From: Taishania sp036758285
GTDB taxonomy: Bacteria > Bacteroidota > Bacteroidia > Flavobacteriales_D > Crocinitomicaceae
Reading direction: 5' to 3'
NCBI GenBank assembly: GCA_036758285.1
Contig: DAIOWV010000087.1
Span: 1 to 7,324, forward strand
Length of the DNA stretch: 7,324 bases
The position numbers and the translations under genes are program-made. Every line of letters starts with the position of its first letter. The stretch's first letter is position 1. Of the stretch, positions 1 through 6,244 are shown piece by piece. Below the pieces are notes generated by a model. That model was not told the DNA's origin, made no database searches, and saw nothing but the letters and a program-made list of their open reading frames with translations.

Positions 1-42
1 AAGATTTACAACGAATGATTTTCAAATTAACAAAAATTTAAT

Positions 43-61
43 TGTAACATTTTTTGTTACA
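43..61. promoter_or_regulatory. Perfect inverted repeat, candidate operator for the qorB-like gene
   Basis: TGTAACA (43-49) and TGTTACA (55-61) are exact reverse complements separated by five T residues. The right arm overlaps the proposed -33 element of the downstream promoter, so a bound dimeric repressor would block RNA polymerase. In E. coli qorB (ytfG) lies divergent to an HxlR-family regulator (ytfH/QorR). A similar regulator could sit left of this window, but none starts inside it: the minus-strand ATGs here run quickly into stops. The symmetry is seen; the operator role and regulator identity are inferred. Confidence 0.5.
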
Positions 62-82
62 TTAAAAAACTGTTTACTTTTA
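53..82 (+). promoter_or_regulatory. Bacteroidota-type promoter of the qorB-like gene
   Basis: A TTTG -33 element (53-56) is followed after 18 bp by TACTTTTA (75-82), a 7/8 match to the Bacteroidota -7 consensus TAnnTTTG. Transcription would start near 88, leaving a leader of about 30 nt before the ATG at 119. The -33 element coincides with the right arm of the inverted repeat at 43-61. Confidence 0.5.
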
Positions 83-118
83 CCCCAGAAATAAAAAACA
101 ATTTTAAAATATAAACAC

Positions 119-964
119 ATGAAAACAGGAATTACAGGGGCTACAGGACAATTAGGAAGATTAGTAGTAGAAAAATTAAAAGAAAAAACAGGGGCTGAGA
201 ATTTAGTTGCGTTAGTTAGAACTCCTGAAAAAGCAGCAGATTTAGAAATCGAGTCAAGAGCTTTTGATTATAGTAAAGCAGATGGGTTAGTAAAATCATT
301 ACAAGGAATTGATCATTTATTATTGATATCAGGAAGTGAAATTGGTCAACGTGAAGTTCAACATAAAAATGTAATCAATGCAGCAAAAGAAGCAGGCGTA
401 AAATGGATTGTTTACACAAGTATTTTACATGCTGACAAATCACCTTTAGGTTTGGCTCCTGAACACATTGCAACAGAGGAAGCTTTAAAAAAATCAGGAA
501 TTCCTTACACTATTTTGAGAAATGGTTGGTACACAGAAAATTATACAGCATCTGTTCCAAGTGCATTAGAAGCAGGAGCATTTATTGGAAGTGCCGGAGA
601 AGGAAAAATTTCATCCGCTGCTAGAGTTGATTATGCTGAAGCTGCTGTTGTTGTACTTACAAGCCCGGATCAAGAAGGGAAGACATATGAATTATCTGGA
701 GATGAAACATATACATTAACAGATTTTGCTGCAGTACTTTCAAAAGTTACAGGTAAAACGATTCCATATCAAAATTTATCAGAAACAGAATATGCTGGGG
801 TATTAGCAGAAGCTGGACTACCTGAAGGATTAGCTCAAGCATTTGCAAGTTTTGATGCTTCTGCTGAAAAAAATGCATTATTTAATGACAGTAAAGAATT
901 ATCAACTTTAATTGGTCACCCAACAACTTCTCTTGAAGATGTTATAAAATCAACTATTGCTTAA
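119..964 (+). CDS. qorB: NAD(P)H:quinone oxidoreductase QorB-like (NmrA-type atypical SDR)
   Basis: This 281-residue cytoplasmic protein closely resembles E. coli QorB (YtfG, about 286 aa), which reduces quinones with NADPH. The N-terminal Rossmann motif GATGQLG (7-13) is intact, and R34 after the second strand is placed to bind the NADPH 2'-phosphate, as in NmrA-like SDRs. Blocks shared with QorB as I recall it are LLLISGSEIGQR (67-78), YTSILHAD (99-106), RNGWYTENY (134-142) and LIGHPTTSL (264-272). The family lacks the classical SDR YxxxK dyad, and so does this protein. The gene is monocistronic: its own promoter with an inverted-repeat operator lies upstream and an intrinsic terminator follows 23 bp after the stop. 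A role in electrophile or quinone stress is inferred from the family. The family call is firm; the substrate is not tested. Confidence 0.88.
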   Translation: MKTGITGATGQLGRLVVEKLKEKTGAENLVALVRTPEKAADLEIESRAFDYSKADGLVKSLQGIDHLLLISGSEIGQREVQHKNVINAAKEAGVKWIVYTSILHADKSPLGLAPEHIATEEALKKSGIPYTILRNGWYTENYTASVPSALEAGAFIGSAGEGKISSAARVDYAEAAVVVLTSPDQEGKTYELSGDETYTLTDFAAVLSKVTGKTIPYQNLSETEYAGVLAEAGLPEGLAQAFASFDASAEKNALFNDSKELSTLIGHPTTSLEDVIKSTIA

Positions 965-987
965 TTTTTATTATAGTTTTTAGAGAG

Positions 988-1016
988 CCATCTTTCATTT
1001 CGAAAGGTGGTTTTTT
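988..1016 (+). terminator. Intrinsic terminator after the qorB-like gene
   Basis: The arms CCATCTTTC (988-996) and GAAAGGTGG (1002-1010) form a 9-bp stem with one G-U wobble and a 5-nt loop. Six T residues follow directly (1011-1016). It separates the qorB-like gene from the next SDR gene, so the two are probably transcribed independently. Confidence 0.85.
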
Positions 1017-1073
1017 ATTTATAATTATTTGGATTTAATAACATAGGTTAAGAATAAAAAAGTTACTTATTCA

Positions 1074-1081
1074 TACCTTTA
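1074..1081 (+). promoter_or_regulatory. Possible -7 element of the SDR gene
   Basis: TACCTTTA is a 7/8 match to TAnnTTTG and lies 23 bp before the ATG at 1105. A promoter is expected here because a terminator precedes it. No TTG is visible at the normal -33 distance, so the call rests on the -7 element and context only. Confidence 0.3.
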
Positions 1082-1104
1082 AGTACAATTAAAAATATAA
1101 AATT

Positions 1105-1857
1105 ATGTCAGTCTTAAAGAATAAAGTCGCAATTGTAACTGGTGCTGGAGCCGGTATAGGAAAAGCTATCGCACAATTATATGCAAAAGAAGGAGCAAAA
1201 GTGGTTGTTTCAGATATAAATGAACAACATGGTCAAGAAGTTGTTGAATCCATCCTAAAATCAGGAGGTGAAGCTATTTTTATCAAAGCAGATACCTCTA
1301 GTCCAGAAGATAATAAAAACTTAGTTTCAAAAACCGTAGAAAAGTTTGGGCGTCTGGATATTGCATGTAATAACGCTGGAATTGGAGGTCCTGCTCAATT
1401 AACAGGAGAATATGATATTGAAGCTTGGAATAAAGTTATCAATGTCAATTTAAATGGTGTGTTTTATGGATGTCATTTTCAATTAGAACAGATGTCTAAA
1501 AATGGTGGAGGAAATATCGTTAATATAGCCTCAATTCATGGAACTGTTGCGGCACCAATGAGTGTTGCTTATACAGCTGCAAAACATGCTGTGGTTGGTT
1601 TAACAAAAAACATTGCAGTTGAATACGCTCAACAAAATATTCGTTGTAATGCTGTAGGTCCAGGTTATATATTAACTCCACTTTTAGAAGACAATTTGAA
1701 TTCTGAAATGCAAAAAGCAATCGCATCCAAAGCACCGATTAATCGACTTGGTAAAGCTGAGGAAATTGCAGAATTAGTACTTTTCTTAAGTTCAGACAAA
1801 TCTTCTTTCACAACTGGAGCATACTATATTGCTGATGGAGGTTATACTGCGGTTTAA
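1105..1857 (+). CDS. Classical SDR family NAD(P)-dependent oxidoreductase
   Basis: This is a 250-residue classical short-chain dehydrogenase of typical length. The cofactor motif TGAGAGIG spans 12-19. D37 at the end of the second strand suggests a preference for NAD over NADP. D63 would contact the adenine and NNAG (89-92) stabilises the sheet. The catalytic tetrad reads N115, S143, Y156 and K160 (YTAAK, 156-160), and the PG-containing loop follows near 185-186. The C-terminal ADGG (244-247) is typical of the glucose-dehydrogenase/FabG-like group. Such proteins oxidise or reduce alcohols, sugars, steroids or acyl carriers, and the substrate cannot be told from sequence. FabG is less likely, since no fatty-acid genes are nearby. 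It converges on the M1 peptidase gene with only 16 bp between stop codons. Confidence 0.9.
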   Translation: MSVLKNKVAIVTGAGAGIGKAIAQLYAKEGAKVVVSDINEQHGQEVVESILKSGGEAIFIKADTSSPEDNKNLVSKTVEKFGRLDIACNNAGIGGPAQLTGEYDIEAWNKVINVNLNGVFYGCHFQLEQMSKNGGGNIVNIASIHGTVAAPMSVAYTAAKHAVVGLTKNIAVEYAQQNIRCNAVGPGYILTPLLEDNLNSEMQKAIASKAPINRLGKAEEIAELVLFLSSDKSSFTTGAYYIADGGYTAV

Positions 1858-1870
1858 AAATTTGCTTTTC

Positions 1871-1918
1871 AATTCAAAACACATAATAGTCTTCTGAAAC
1901 TTTTATGTGTTTTGAATT
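1871..1918. terminator. 16-bp perfect stem-loop at the SDR / M1 peptidase convergent junction
   Basis: The arms at 1871-1886 (starting AATTCAAAACACATAA) and 1903-1918 are exact reverse complements with a 16-nt loop. The position between convergent genes suggests a bidirectional terminator, but no clean T run follows on either strand, so it may act as an mRNA 3'-end stabiliser instead. The right arm and loop lie inside the last codons of the M1 peptidase, and its stop codon (1874-1876) lies in the left arm. Confidence 0.6.
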
Positions 1919-3475
1919 AATCTTTTGAAATTTTGTACTTGGGTATATTCTAATTTTTTGATTTTTATCATTAAAAACATCAATAGGCATTGAGAACTTC
2001 TCAATACAATTATCCCATTTATACTGAATGTTTTTCCCTTTTTTACGAATAATCAGTTTAGGAACTTGATTTGTCCGTAAATATTGATCAAAAACTGACG
2101 TCAAATCCATTTTTAGAAACTGACACATATATGCTTCAATTGTTTCTGAAGTTACAATTTGATGATAAAACTCTTTGTTGATTGCTCTTAAAAAAGCCAA
2201 CCATTTTTCATCATCATTTACCAATTGTCGAATCATGTGCAACATGTTTGATCCTTTGTAATACATATCATAAGAACCTGGATTATTTACATTGTAATGC
2301 CCTATAATTGGTTTGTCATTCAAAATATTTAAACGTGTACCTCTTACATATTCAGTACCCGCTTTTTTACCGTAAAAATATTCTGTAAACAGTGATTCAG
2401 AATAAGAAGTAAAGCTTTCATGAATCCACATATCAGCATTATCCTTACAAGTAATACTATTAGCAAACCATTCATGACCACTTTCGTGAATTATAATAAA
2501 ATCCCATTTTAGTCCCCAACCTGTAAATGACAAATCTTTCCCTAAATAACCATTTTTGTAACCATTACCATAGGTAACTGAGCTTTGATGCTCCATACCT
2601 AAATAAGGAACTTCAACAATTTTATATCCATCTTCATAGAAAGGATAAGGTCCAAACCAATGTTCAAAAGCCTCCATCATTCGAAATGCATCTTTAAATT
2701 GATCCTTAGATTTTTCTAGATTTTCTTCTAAAACATAAAAGTCCATGTCTAAATCATCTGATATCCCTTCATAAATAGCATTCCAGTGAACATATTTTCC
2801 AATATTGAAATTGACACCATACAAATTAATTGGATTTTTAACTTCCCAAATAGTTGTACGTTTTCCACCATTCACAACATTTTTGATCAATCTTCCATTT
2901 GAAATATTCATTAAATGTTCTGGTGTCGTAACAGAAATCTTAACACCCCATTCAGGTTCATCATACCCATGATCTTTACATGGCCACCAAGTACTTGCTC
3001 CTATTCCTTGGCAAGCAGTAGCTACAAAATCATTCCCGTGTTCATCTTTTGCCCAAACAATACCGCCATCCCATGGTGGATTTTTAGCTTCAATCGGTTG
3101 ACCACTATAATAAATACTTATCTTTTGAATTTGATCATATTTTGACTTGACGAAGGGAAATTGAATGTAATAACAAGAAGTTGATTTTTTATAAAATCGA
3201 AGATTATTCCCTCCATATTTTACACTATCAATGGTTAAATTTTCATTCAAATCTATTTGAAGATTTGAATTTTGTTGAGATAATACTTGAAATAAAATTA
3301 CATTACAACCACTAATTGACTTATTCTCAACATCAACCTCTATTGAAAGATCATAGTGAATTGCATCCCACCAACTTCTTTCTTCGGAGATAGTTCCTCG
3401 AAGTGAATCATCAATGGTAAATTGAGCTGATGTAGAAAAAGAAACAACTAGAAATAAAAAGATTAAACGCAACAT
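1874..3475 (-). CDS. Secreted M1 family metallopeptidase (gluzincin)
   Basis: A 533-residue zinc peptidase probably exported to the periplasm or surface. Residues 1-17 form a Sec signal peptide with likely cleavage TSA|QF. An N-terminal beta-rich M1 domain covers roughly 35-235. The catalytic domain has HESGH (330-334), with zinc ligands H330, H334 and E353 in exact HExxH-x18-E spacing, general base E331, and a likely transition-state tyrosine Y405 before KG. The exopeptidase motif, usually GxMEN, reads GMEHQ (293-297). It keeps the glutamate but replaces the asparagine, so strict aminopeptidase activity is not assured. The long helical C-terminal domain of APN/PepN enzymes is absent, and I see no T9SS sorting domain. 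It follows the GH5 gene by 61 bp, where TAACTTTC (minus strand, 3505-3498) could be a weak -7 element. A role in peptide nutrition is inferred. Confidence 0.88.
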   Translation of the reverse strand: MLRLIFLFLVVSFSTSAQFTIDDSLRGTISEERSWWDAIHYDLSIEVDVENKSISGCNVILFQVLSQQNSNLQIDLNENLTIDSVKYGGNNLRFYKKSTSCYYIQFPFVKSKYDQIQKISIYYSGQPIEAKNPPWDGGIVWAKDEHGNDFVATACQGIGASTWWPCKDHGYDEPEWGVKISVTTPEHLMNISNGRLIKNVVNGGKRTTIWEVKNPINLYGVNFNIGKYVHWNAIYEGISDDLDMDFYVLEENLEKSKDQFKDAFRMMEAFEHWFGPYPFYEDGYKIVEVPYLGMEHQSSVTYGNGYKNGYLGKDLSFTGWGLKWDFIIIHESGHEWFANSITCKDNADMWIHESFTSYSESLFTEYFYGKKAGTEYVRGTRLNILNDKPIIGHYNVNNPGSYDMYYKGSNMLHMIRQLVNDDEKWLAFLRAINKEFYHQIVTSETIEAYMCQFLKMDLTSVFDQYLRTNQVPKLIIRKKGKNIQYKWDNCIEKFSMPIDVFNDKNQKIRIYPSTKFQKINSKHIKVSEDYYVF

Positions 3476-3536
3476 CTACCAAAATTAAAAGTGCAACGAA
3501 AGTTAACTCAAAACACTCTAATATAAAAACTGATTT

Positions 3537-4850
3537 TTAGTGTACCAACTTTAACACACTGCTTTTTCCATCAATTTGTACTTTCAAAAAATAAATTCCA
3601 CTTTCCAATTCACTAATATTCAATCGTGTATTATTTGATATCAATCGTGTTTTTCCATTTAAATCTACAATTGAGCATTCAAAATTAGTAAATGGATAAT
3701 TAACAGAAATAACTAATTCATCTTTTACAGGATTCGGATAAAATAAAACACCATTTTCAATTTTTTCTAATTCCAAGGCACAAGAAAACTGAGCTTTCGC
3801 AGAATGATTCGCAAGACCAAAACTCGGATTATTAACAATAACATCTCCATAAGTTGTCAACGTGCTGAATTGACCATCTGTTGGCGAGTTATATACTCCT
3901 GGCTGATTTGCCGTCATATTTCTCATTGAACATTCATCGCGATTCCAAGTCCAAGCAAGCCAACCAAGACCCTTATTTTGACAAGCATCTAATACACTAT
4001 TCATTTGAATTGCATTGCAAGCAAAATCAACATTCCCTATTTCTCCTAAAATAACAGGAAGCGTTAGTGCTGATAATTGATTAACGATAGATGTCATTTC
4101 ACTTGCTGTAGAGTTCCAATAAGCATGACAACTCATTATTATACGATGCAAAGGATCATTATCATTGAAAATAGTTGCATTATTAATAACAGTTTGATAA
4201 TCCATACCATAATTGGGAGCATCAATAATAATTGGCACTTCAATACCAGCATTTCTCAATCGATTTACTACATTTTTATAATGAGTAACCCATGTTGTAA
4301 TTTGAGAATTGTAGTTAGGATTTAATGTATAATTTGGAGCTGGATACATCGCTGGACCATATTCATTGGCAACATTTACAAAAATGTGAGATTTATGTTT
4401 TTCGATTAAATCTAAAACTGGTTGACTTGTCCACCAGGCAACTACATTCGTATTAAAAGCTGTTGTATCTGTATGAATATGCGTAAAATCATGAATTTCC
4501 AGAACAGTTACGATATCTGCAGCCGCAAATCTTGAAATAACACTATCCAATCCAACTAATGACAAAGCTGGTCTAGAAGGCTGGCCATAATCTACATACC
4601 ATTGAATTCGAACTGTATTTGGATTTGCTAAGATAATCTGAGATGACAATTCTCGACCTGTATTTAAATTCCCTGGAAAATTCCAATCATCGGATAAAGA
4701 ATAATTAACCCCCTTCATTACAAAATCATTCCCACAAGGATCCACTATTTTGTTCCCCTGTGTTTCAAAAAATGATGACAATTGCGCATTAACATCACTT
4801 TTAGCAATCAAAAAAATAGTAAACAAGAAAAATGCAAACAACTTATTCAT
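3537..4850 (-). CDS. T9SS-secreted GH5 family glycoside hydrolase, probable endo-beta-1,4-mannanase
   Basis: A 437-residue secreted glycosidase. Residues 1-22 are a signal peptide with likely cleavage NA|QL. The (beta/alpha)8 domain spans about 25-345. The start (VDPCGNDFVMKGVNYS, 36-51), VLEIHD (116-121), VNVANEYG (158-165), HAY (242-244), LGEIG (268-272) and WLAWTW (297-302) follow clan GH-A/GH5 order. E163 after N162 is the predicted acid/base and E270 the nucleophile. The VLEIHD and NVANEYG wording recalls the bacterial mannanase subfamily GH5_8, so mannan is a likelier substrate than cellulose, though not proven. From about 366 there is a type A T9SS sorting domain: FYPNPVKDEL (370-379), IVDLNGK (394-400), LNISELESGIYFLKV (410-424) and a short basic tail. 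The protein is therefore expected to be released or anchored outside the outer membrane. It lies 39 bp after a small lipoprotein gene and 61 bp before the M1 peptidase gene. Confidence 0.88.
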   Translation of the reverse strand: MNKLFAFFLFTIFLIAKSDVNAQLSSFFETQGNKIVDPCGNDFVMKGVNYSLSDDWNFPGNLNTGRELSSQIILANPNTVRIQWYVDYGQPSRPALSLVGLDSVISRFAAADIVTVLEIHDFTHIHTDTTAFNTNVVAWWTSQPVLDLIEKHKSHIFVNVANEYGPAMYPAPNYTLNPNYNSQITTWVTHYKNVVNRLRNAGIEVPIIIDAPNYGMDYQTVINNATIFNDNDPLHRIIMSCHAYWNSTASEMTSIVNQLSALTLPVILGEIGNVDFACNAIQMNSVLDACQNKGLGWLAWTWNRDECSMRNMTANQPGVYNSPTDGQFSTLTTYGDVIVNNPSFGLANHSAKAQFSCALELEKIENGVLFYPNPVKDELVISVNYPFTNFECSIVDLNGKTRLISNNTRLNISELESGIYFLKVQIDGKSSVLKLVH

Positions 4851-4889
4851 AAGTATTTAATTTAAAACTTAACAATAATATGCAAATAA

Positions 4890-5177
4890 TCAATAAGGTA
4901 CAAAAGTTCCAGACTTTTTTTGATTTTTCTTCAAACGCTTTTTATTCTTTTTGATAGATTTTCTAGCTTCTTTCGACTGTAAACTCCAGTAATGTTTGTA
5001 TCGTGCTTTTGCTTCCTTTTTTACTGCTCGAGATTCTTTTTTTCTTTGTTTTGCTAGTACTTTTTCAGTTTCTTCTATCGTCTCTGGAGTTTCGGTTTTT
5101 TTAAACATTCCACAAGATTGCATAAGAAACAATGAACTAGATACTAAAAGTAACATTATAAACGTTCTTAATCTCAT
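4890..5177 (-). CDS. Small, highly basic predicted lipoprotein of unknown function
   Basis: I do not recognise this 95-residue protein. The N-terminus (MRLRTF, then a hydrophobic stretch 6-19) ends in a lipobox-like MQSC with lipidation at C22. No acidic residues follow the cysteine directly (CGMFKK), so a surface-export signal of the Bacteroidota type is not apparent. The mature part is extraordinarily cationic: by my count about 25 Lys/Arg against 8 Glu in 74 residues. The acids cluster at 28-38 and a Lys/Arg tract at 72-88 precedes the tail SGTFVPY. It is probably largely alpha-helical at 30-85. Such a protein could bind anionic envelope polymers, RNA or DNA; this is speculation. It would be the first gene of a possible operon with the GH5 and M1 genes. 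The ATG at 5177 is the only start that keeps the full signal. Confidence 0.72.
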   Translation of the reverse strand: MRLRTFIMLLLVSSSLFLMQSCGMFKKTETPETIEETEKVLAKQRKKESRAVKKEAKARYKHYWSLQSKEARKSIKKNKKRLKKNQKKSGTFVPY

Positions 5178-5189
5178 AATATAATTATA

Positions 5190-5197
5190 TATATTTG
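5190..5197 (+). promoter_or_regulatory. Consensus -7 element before the Rieske-like lipoprotein gene
   Basis: TATATTTG matches TAnnTTTG at all defined positions. A start near 5203 would give a leader of about 19 nt to the ATG at 5222. No TTG is seen at the usual -33 distance. The element lies in the 44-bp gap between two divergent lipoprotein genes, so the opposing promoter must be packed into the same stretch. Confidence 0.45.
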
Positions 5198-5221
5198 TTT
5201 ATACTTGTAAATTAAAACGTG

Positions 5222-5650
5222 ATGAAGTTACCAATTATTTTAATGTTTTCAATTCTTTTGCTAACCTGCACGTTTTCATGTAAGAAAAATAAGTTACATC
5301 CTGTTCCTAGCATTCCATTTGACATAACAATTAATATTAATTTACCATCTTACAGCAACTTACTTGGTGTAGGTGGATATGCTTATGCTGATGGTGGCTC
5401 AAAAGGTCTGGTAATTTACCGATTGAGTACTTATGATTTTGTTGCTTTTGATAGACATTCTCCAGCAAATAATGGTGAATGCAATGATCCTCTGAAAACA
5501 AATGAAGATAATTTTTTACAATTAATTGACCAATGTAGTGGTGCAAGTTTTTCATTAATAGATGGTTCTCCAATCTCTGGTTCAGAATTCGGATTGCGAT
5601 TGTACACAACAATTTTTGATGGAAATGCAAATTTGAGAATCTACAACTAG
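5222..5650 (+). CDS. Predicted lipoprotein with a degenerate Rieske-like domain
   Basis: The protein has 142 residues from ATG 5222; a GTG directly before it (5219) is possible but less likely. Residues 1-19 are hydrophobic and end in TFSC, a weak lipobox with lipidation at C20 followed by KKN. The rest resembles the small Rieske-like proteins of Bacteroidota as I know them: INLPSYSNL (39-47), GLVIYRLS (62-69), FVAFDRHSP (73-81), QCSGASFSLIDGSPI (104-118) and a final NLRIYN (137-142). In true Rieske proteins CxH and CxxH bind the 2Fe-2S cluster. Here the first box reads DRHSP and the second CSGA, so at most one cysteine and one stray histidine remain and a cluster is not expected. Two cysteines (C87, C105) might pair as a disulfide. 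Function is unknown; a structural or binding role in the envelope is inferred. The fold call is from pattern recognition, not a search. Confidence 0.65.
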   Translation: MKLPIILMFSILLLTCTFSCKKNKLHPVPSIPFDITININLPSYSNLLGVGGYAYADGGSKGLVIYRLSTYDFVAFDRHSPANNGECNDPLKTNEDNFLQLIDQCSGASFSLIDGSPISGSEFGLRLYTTIFDGNANLRIYN

Positions 5651-5671
5651 TCCTTAAATTATATAGATATG

Positions 5672-5708
5672 AAAGAATGTATTCAATAAAATTAAATACA
5701 TTCTTTTT
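5672..5708. terminator. Bidirectional terminator between the Rieske-like gene and dps
   Basis: The arms AAAGAATGTATT (5672-5683) and AATACATTCTTT (5695-5706) form a perfect 12-bp stem with an 11-nt loop. On the plus strand the stem runs into five Ts (5704-5708). On the minus strand it ends in three Ts. It lies midway between the two convergent stop codons, so it can serve both genes. Confidence 0.78.
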
Positions 5709-5724
5709 GGTAATTTGTTTATTA

Positions 5725-6171
5725 TTATTTATTTAACCACGCACGAAGCATCCAGTTATCCTTTTCTTTTTCTCGGATCAAATCACTCATAAACGAACTA
5801 GTCCCTTCATCTTCTCTAGCTGATGATATGTTTAAAATTAATCGTTCTTGTTGCAACAATGTTTTTTGAGCATCTAAAATATATTGAACACCTGTTTGTC
5901 CGTCATGAATAATCTTATTTTCTTTAATTTCACTAACAGCTAAATAATCAGAAAATGTAGAAAGAGGTTGCATTCCTAATGTAAGCAATCTTTCAGCTAA
6001 TTCATCAATTATTACAAGTGCTCGTGTGTACCATTCTTCGTATTTCACATGCAATTCAAAAAAATTAGCCCCTTTAATATTCCAATGTAGTGATCTCAAA
6101 TTTTGATAATGCAATTGATAATCAGCTAATAACTTATTCAATTCGTTTTCGTATTTTATATCTTTTTCCAT
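5725..6171 (-). CDS. dps: Dps family ferritin-like DNA-protection protein
   Basis: The product is a 148-residue Dps, typical of the family. Dps forms a dodecamer that oxidises Fe(II) with hydrogen peroxide, stores iron and shields DNA. Inter-subunit ferroxidase ligands are visible: H29 in HWNIKG (29-34), H41 in ELH, and D56 and E60 in IIDELAERL (54-62). The spacing matches H31/H43/D58/E62 of Listeria Dps. I see no lysine-rich N-terminal tail, so direct DNA binding is uncertain. An upstream in-frame ATG at 6222 would add 17 residues, but these carry no Dps similarity and the -7 elements at 6196-6211 fall inside that extension, so ATG 6171 is preferred. The gene is divergent from the oxyR-like gene, the usual activator of dps in peroxide stress. 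Confidence 0.93.
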   Translation of the reverse strand: MEKDIKYENELNKLLADYQLHYQNLRSLHWNIKGANFFELHVKYEEWYTRALVIIDELAERLLTLGMQPLSTFSDYLAVSEIKENKIIHDGQTGVQYILDAQKTLLQQERLILNISSAREDEGTSSFMSDLIREKEKDNWMLRAWLNK

Positions 6172-6195
6172 CACATTTAATTTTAATTTATACTG

Positions 6196-6222
6196 CAAAG
6201 ATACAAATGTATTAAACATCAA
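6196..6222 (-). promoter_or_regulatory. dps promoter with tandem -7 elements
   Basis: On the minus strand TACATTTG (6211-6204) and TATCTTTG (6203-6196) lie back to back, and both match TAnnTTTG fully. A TTG at 6222-6220 sits 16 bp before the downstream one, slightly shorter than the usual spacing. Transcription from TATCTTTG would start near 6190, about 19 nt before ATG 6171. The upstream TTG falls inside the half-site of the candidate LysR-type box at 6218-6232. Confidence 0.55.
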
Positions 6223-6232
6223 TCTAATTGAT
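6218..6232. promoter_or_regulatory. LysR-type T-N11-A box in the dps-oxyR intergenic region
   Basis: ATCAA (6218-6222) and TTGAT (6228-6232) are exact inverted half-sites with a 5-bp spacer, giving the LysR-family T-N11-A pattern (T6219, A6231). The site overlaps the -33 region of dps and lies 12 bp before the oxyR start, a position that suits activation of dps and autorepression of oxyR. The symmetry is seen; OxyR binding is inferred, and the extended four-half-site OxyR footprint is not obvious. Confidence 0.42.
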
Positions 6233-6244
6233 TAATTTTATAAC

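Noticed and set aside
1520..1735. Minus-strand open frame of 71 codons
   Set aside because: It lies wholly inside the well-supported SDR gene on the other strand, with no recognisable domain.
2915..3145. Plus-strand open frame of 76 codons
   Set aside because: It is antisense to the M1 peptidase gene with no family resemblance; a shadow frame.
4077..4325. Plus-strand open frame of 82 codons
   Set aside because: It is antisense to the GH5 catalytic domain, with Ile/Asn/Cys-rich composition typical of a shadow frame.
4996..5184. Plus-strand open frame of 62 codons opposite the small lipoprotein gene
   Set aside because: The minus-strand frame has a signal sequence and lipobox while this one has nothing recognisable. 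Confidence is moderate, as both are small.
5178..5200. A/T alternating tract that could be a simple repeat or origin-like element
   Set aside because: It is short and explained by a promoter region between divergent genes; no DnaA boxes or iterons are seen.
5219..5221. GTG start one codon before the ATG of the Rieske-like lipoprotein
   Set aside because: ATG at 5222 is the more usual start and nothing favours the GTG; the difference is one residue.
5337..5630. Minus-strand open frame of 97 codons
   Set aside because: It is antisense to the Rieske-like lipoprotein gene, which has an upstream -7 element, a signal peptide and a terminator. The His/Leu-rich translation looks non-coding.
6172..6222. 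Upstream ATG extending Dps by 17 residues
   Set aside because: The extension does not look like Dps, and both consensus -7 elements lie within it, so transcripts would start after that ATG.
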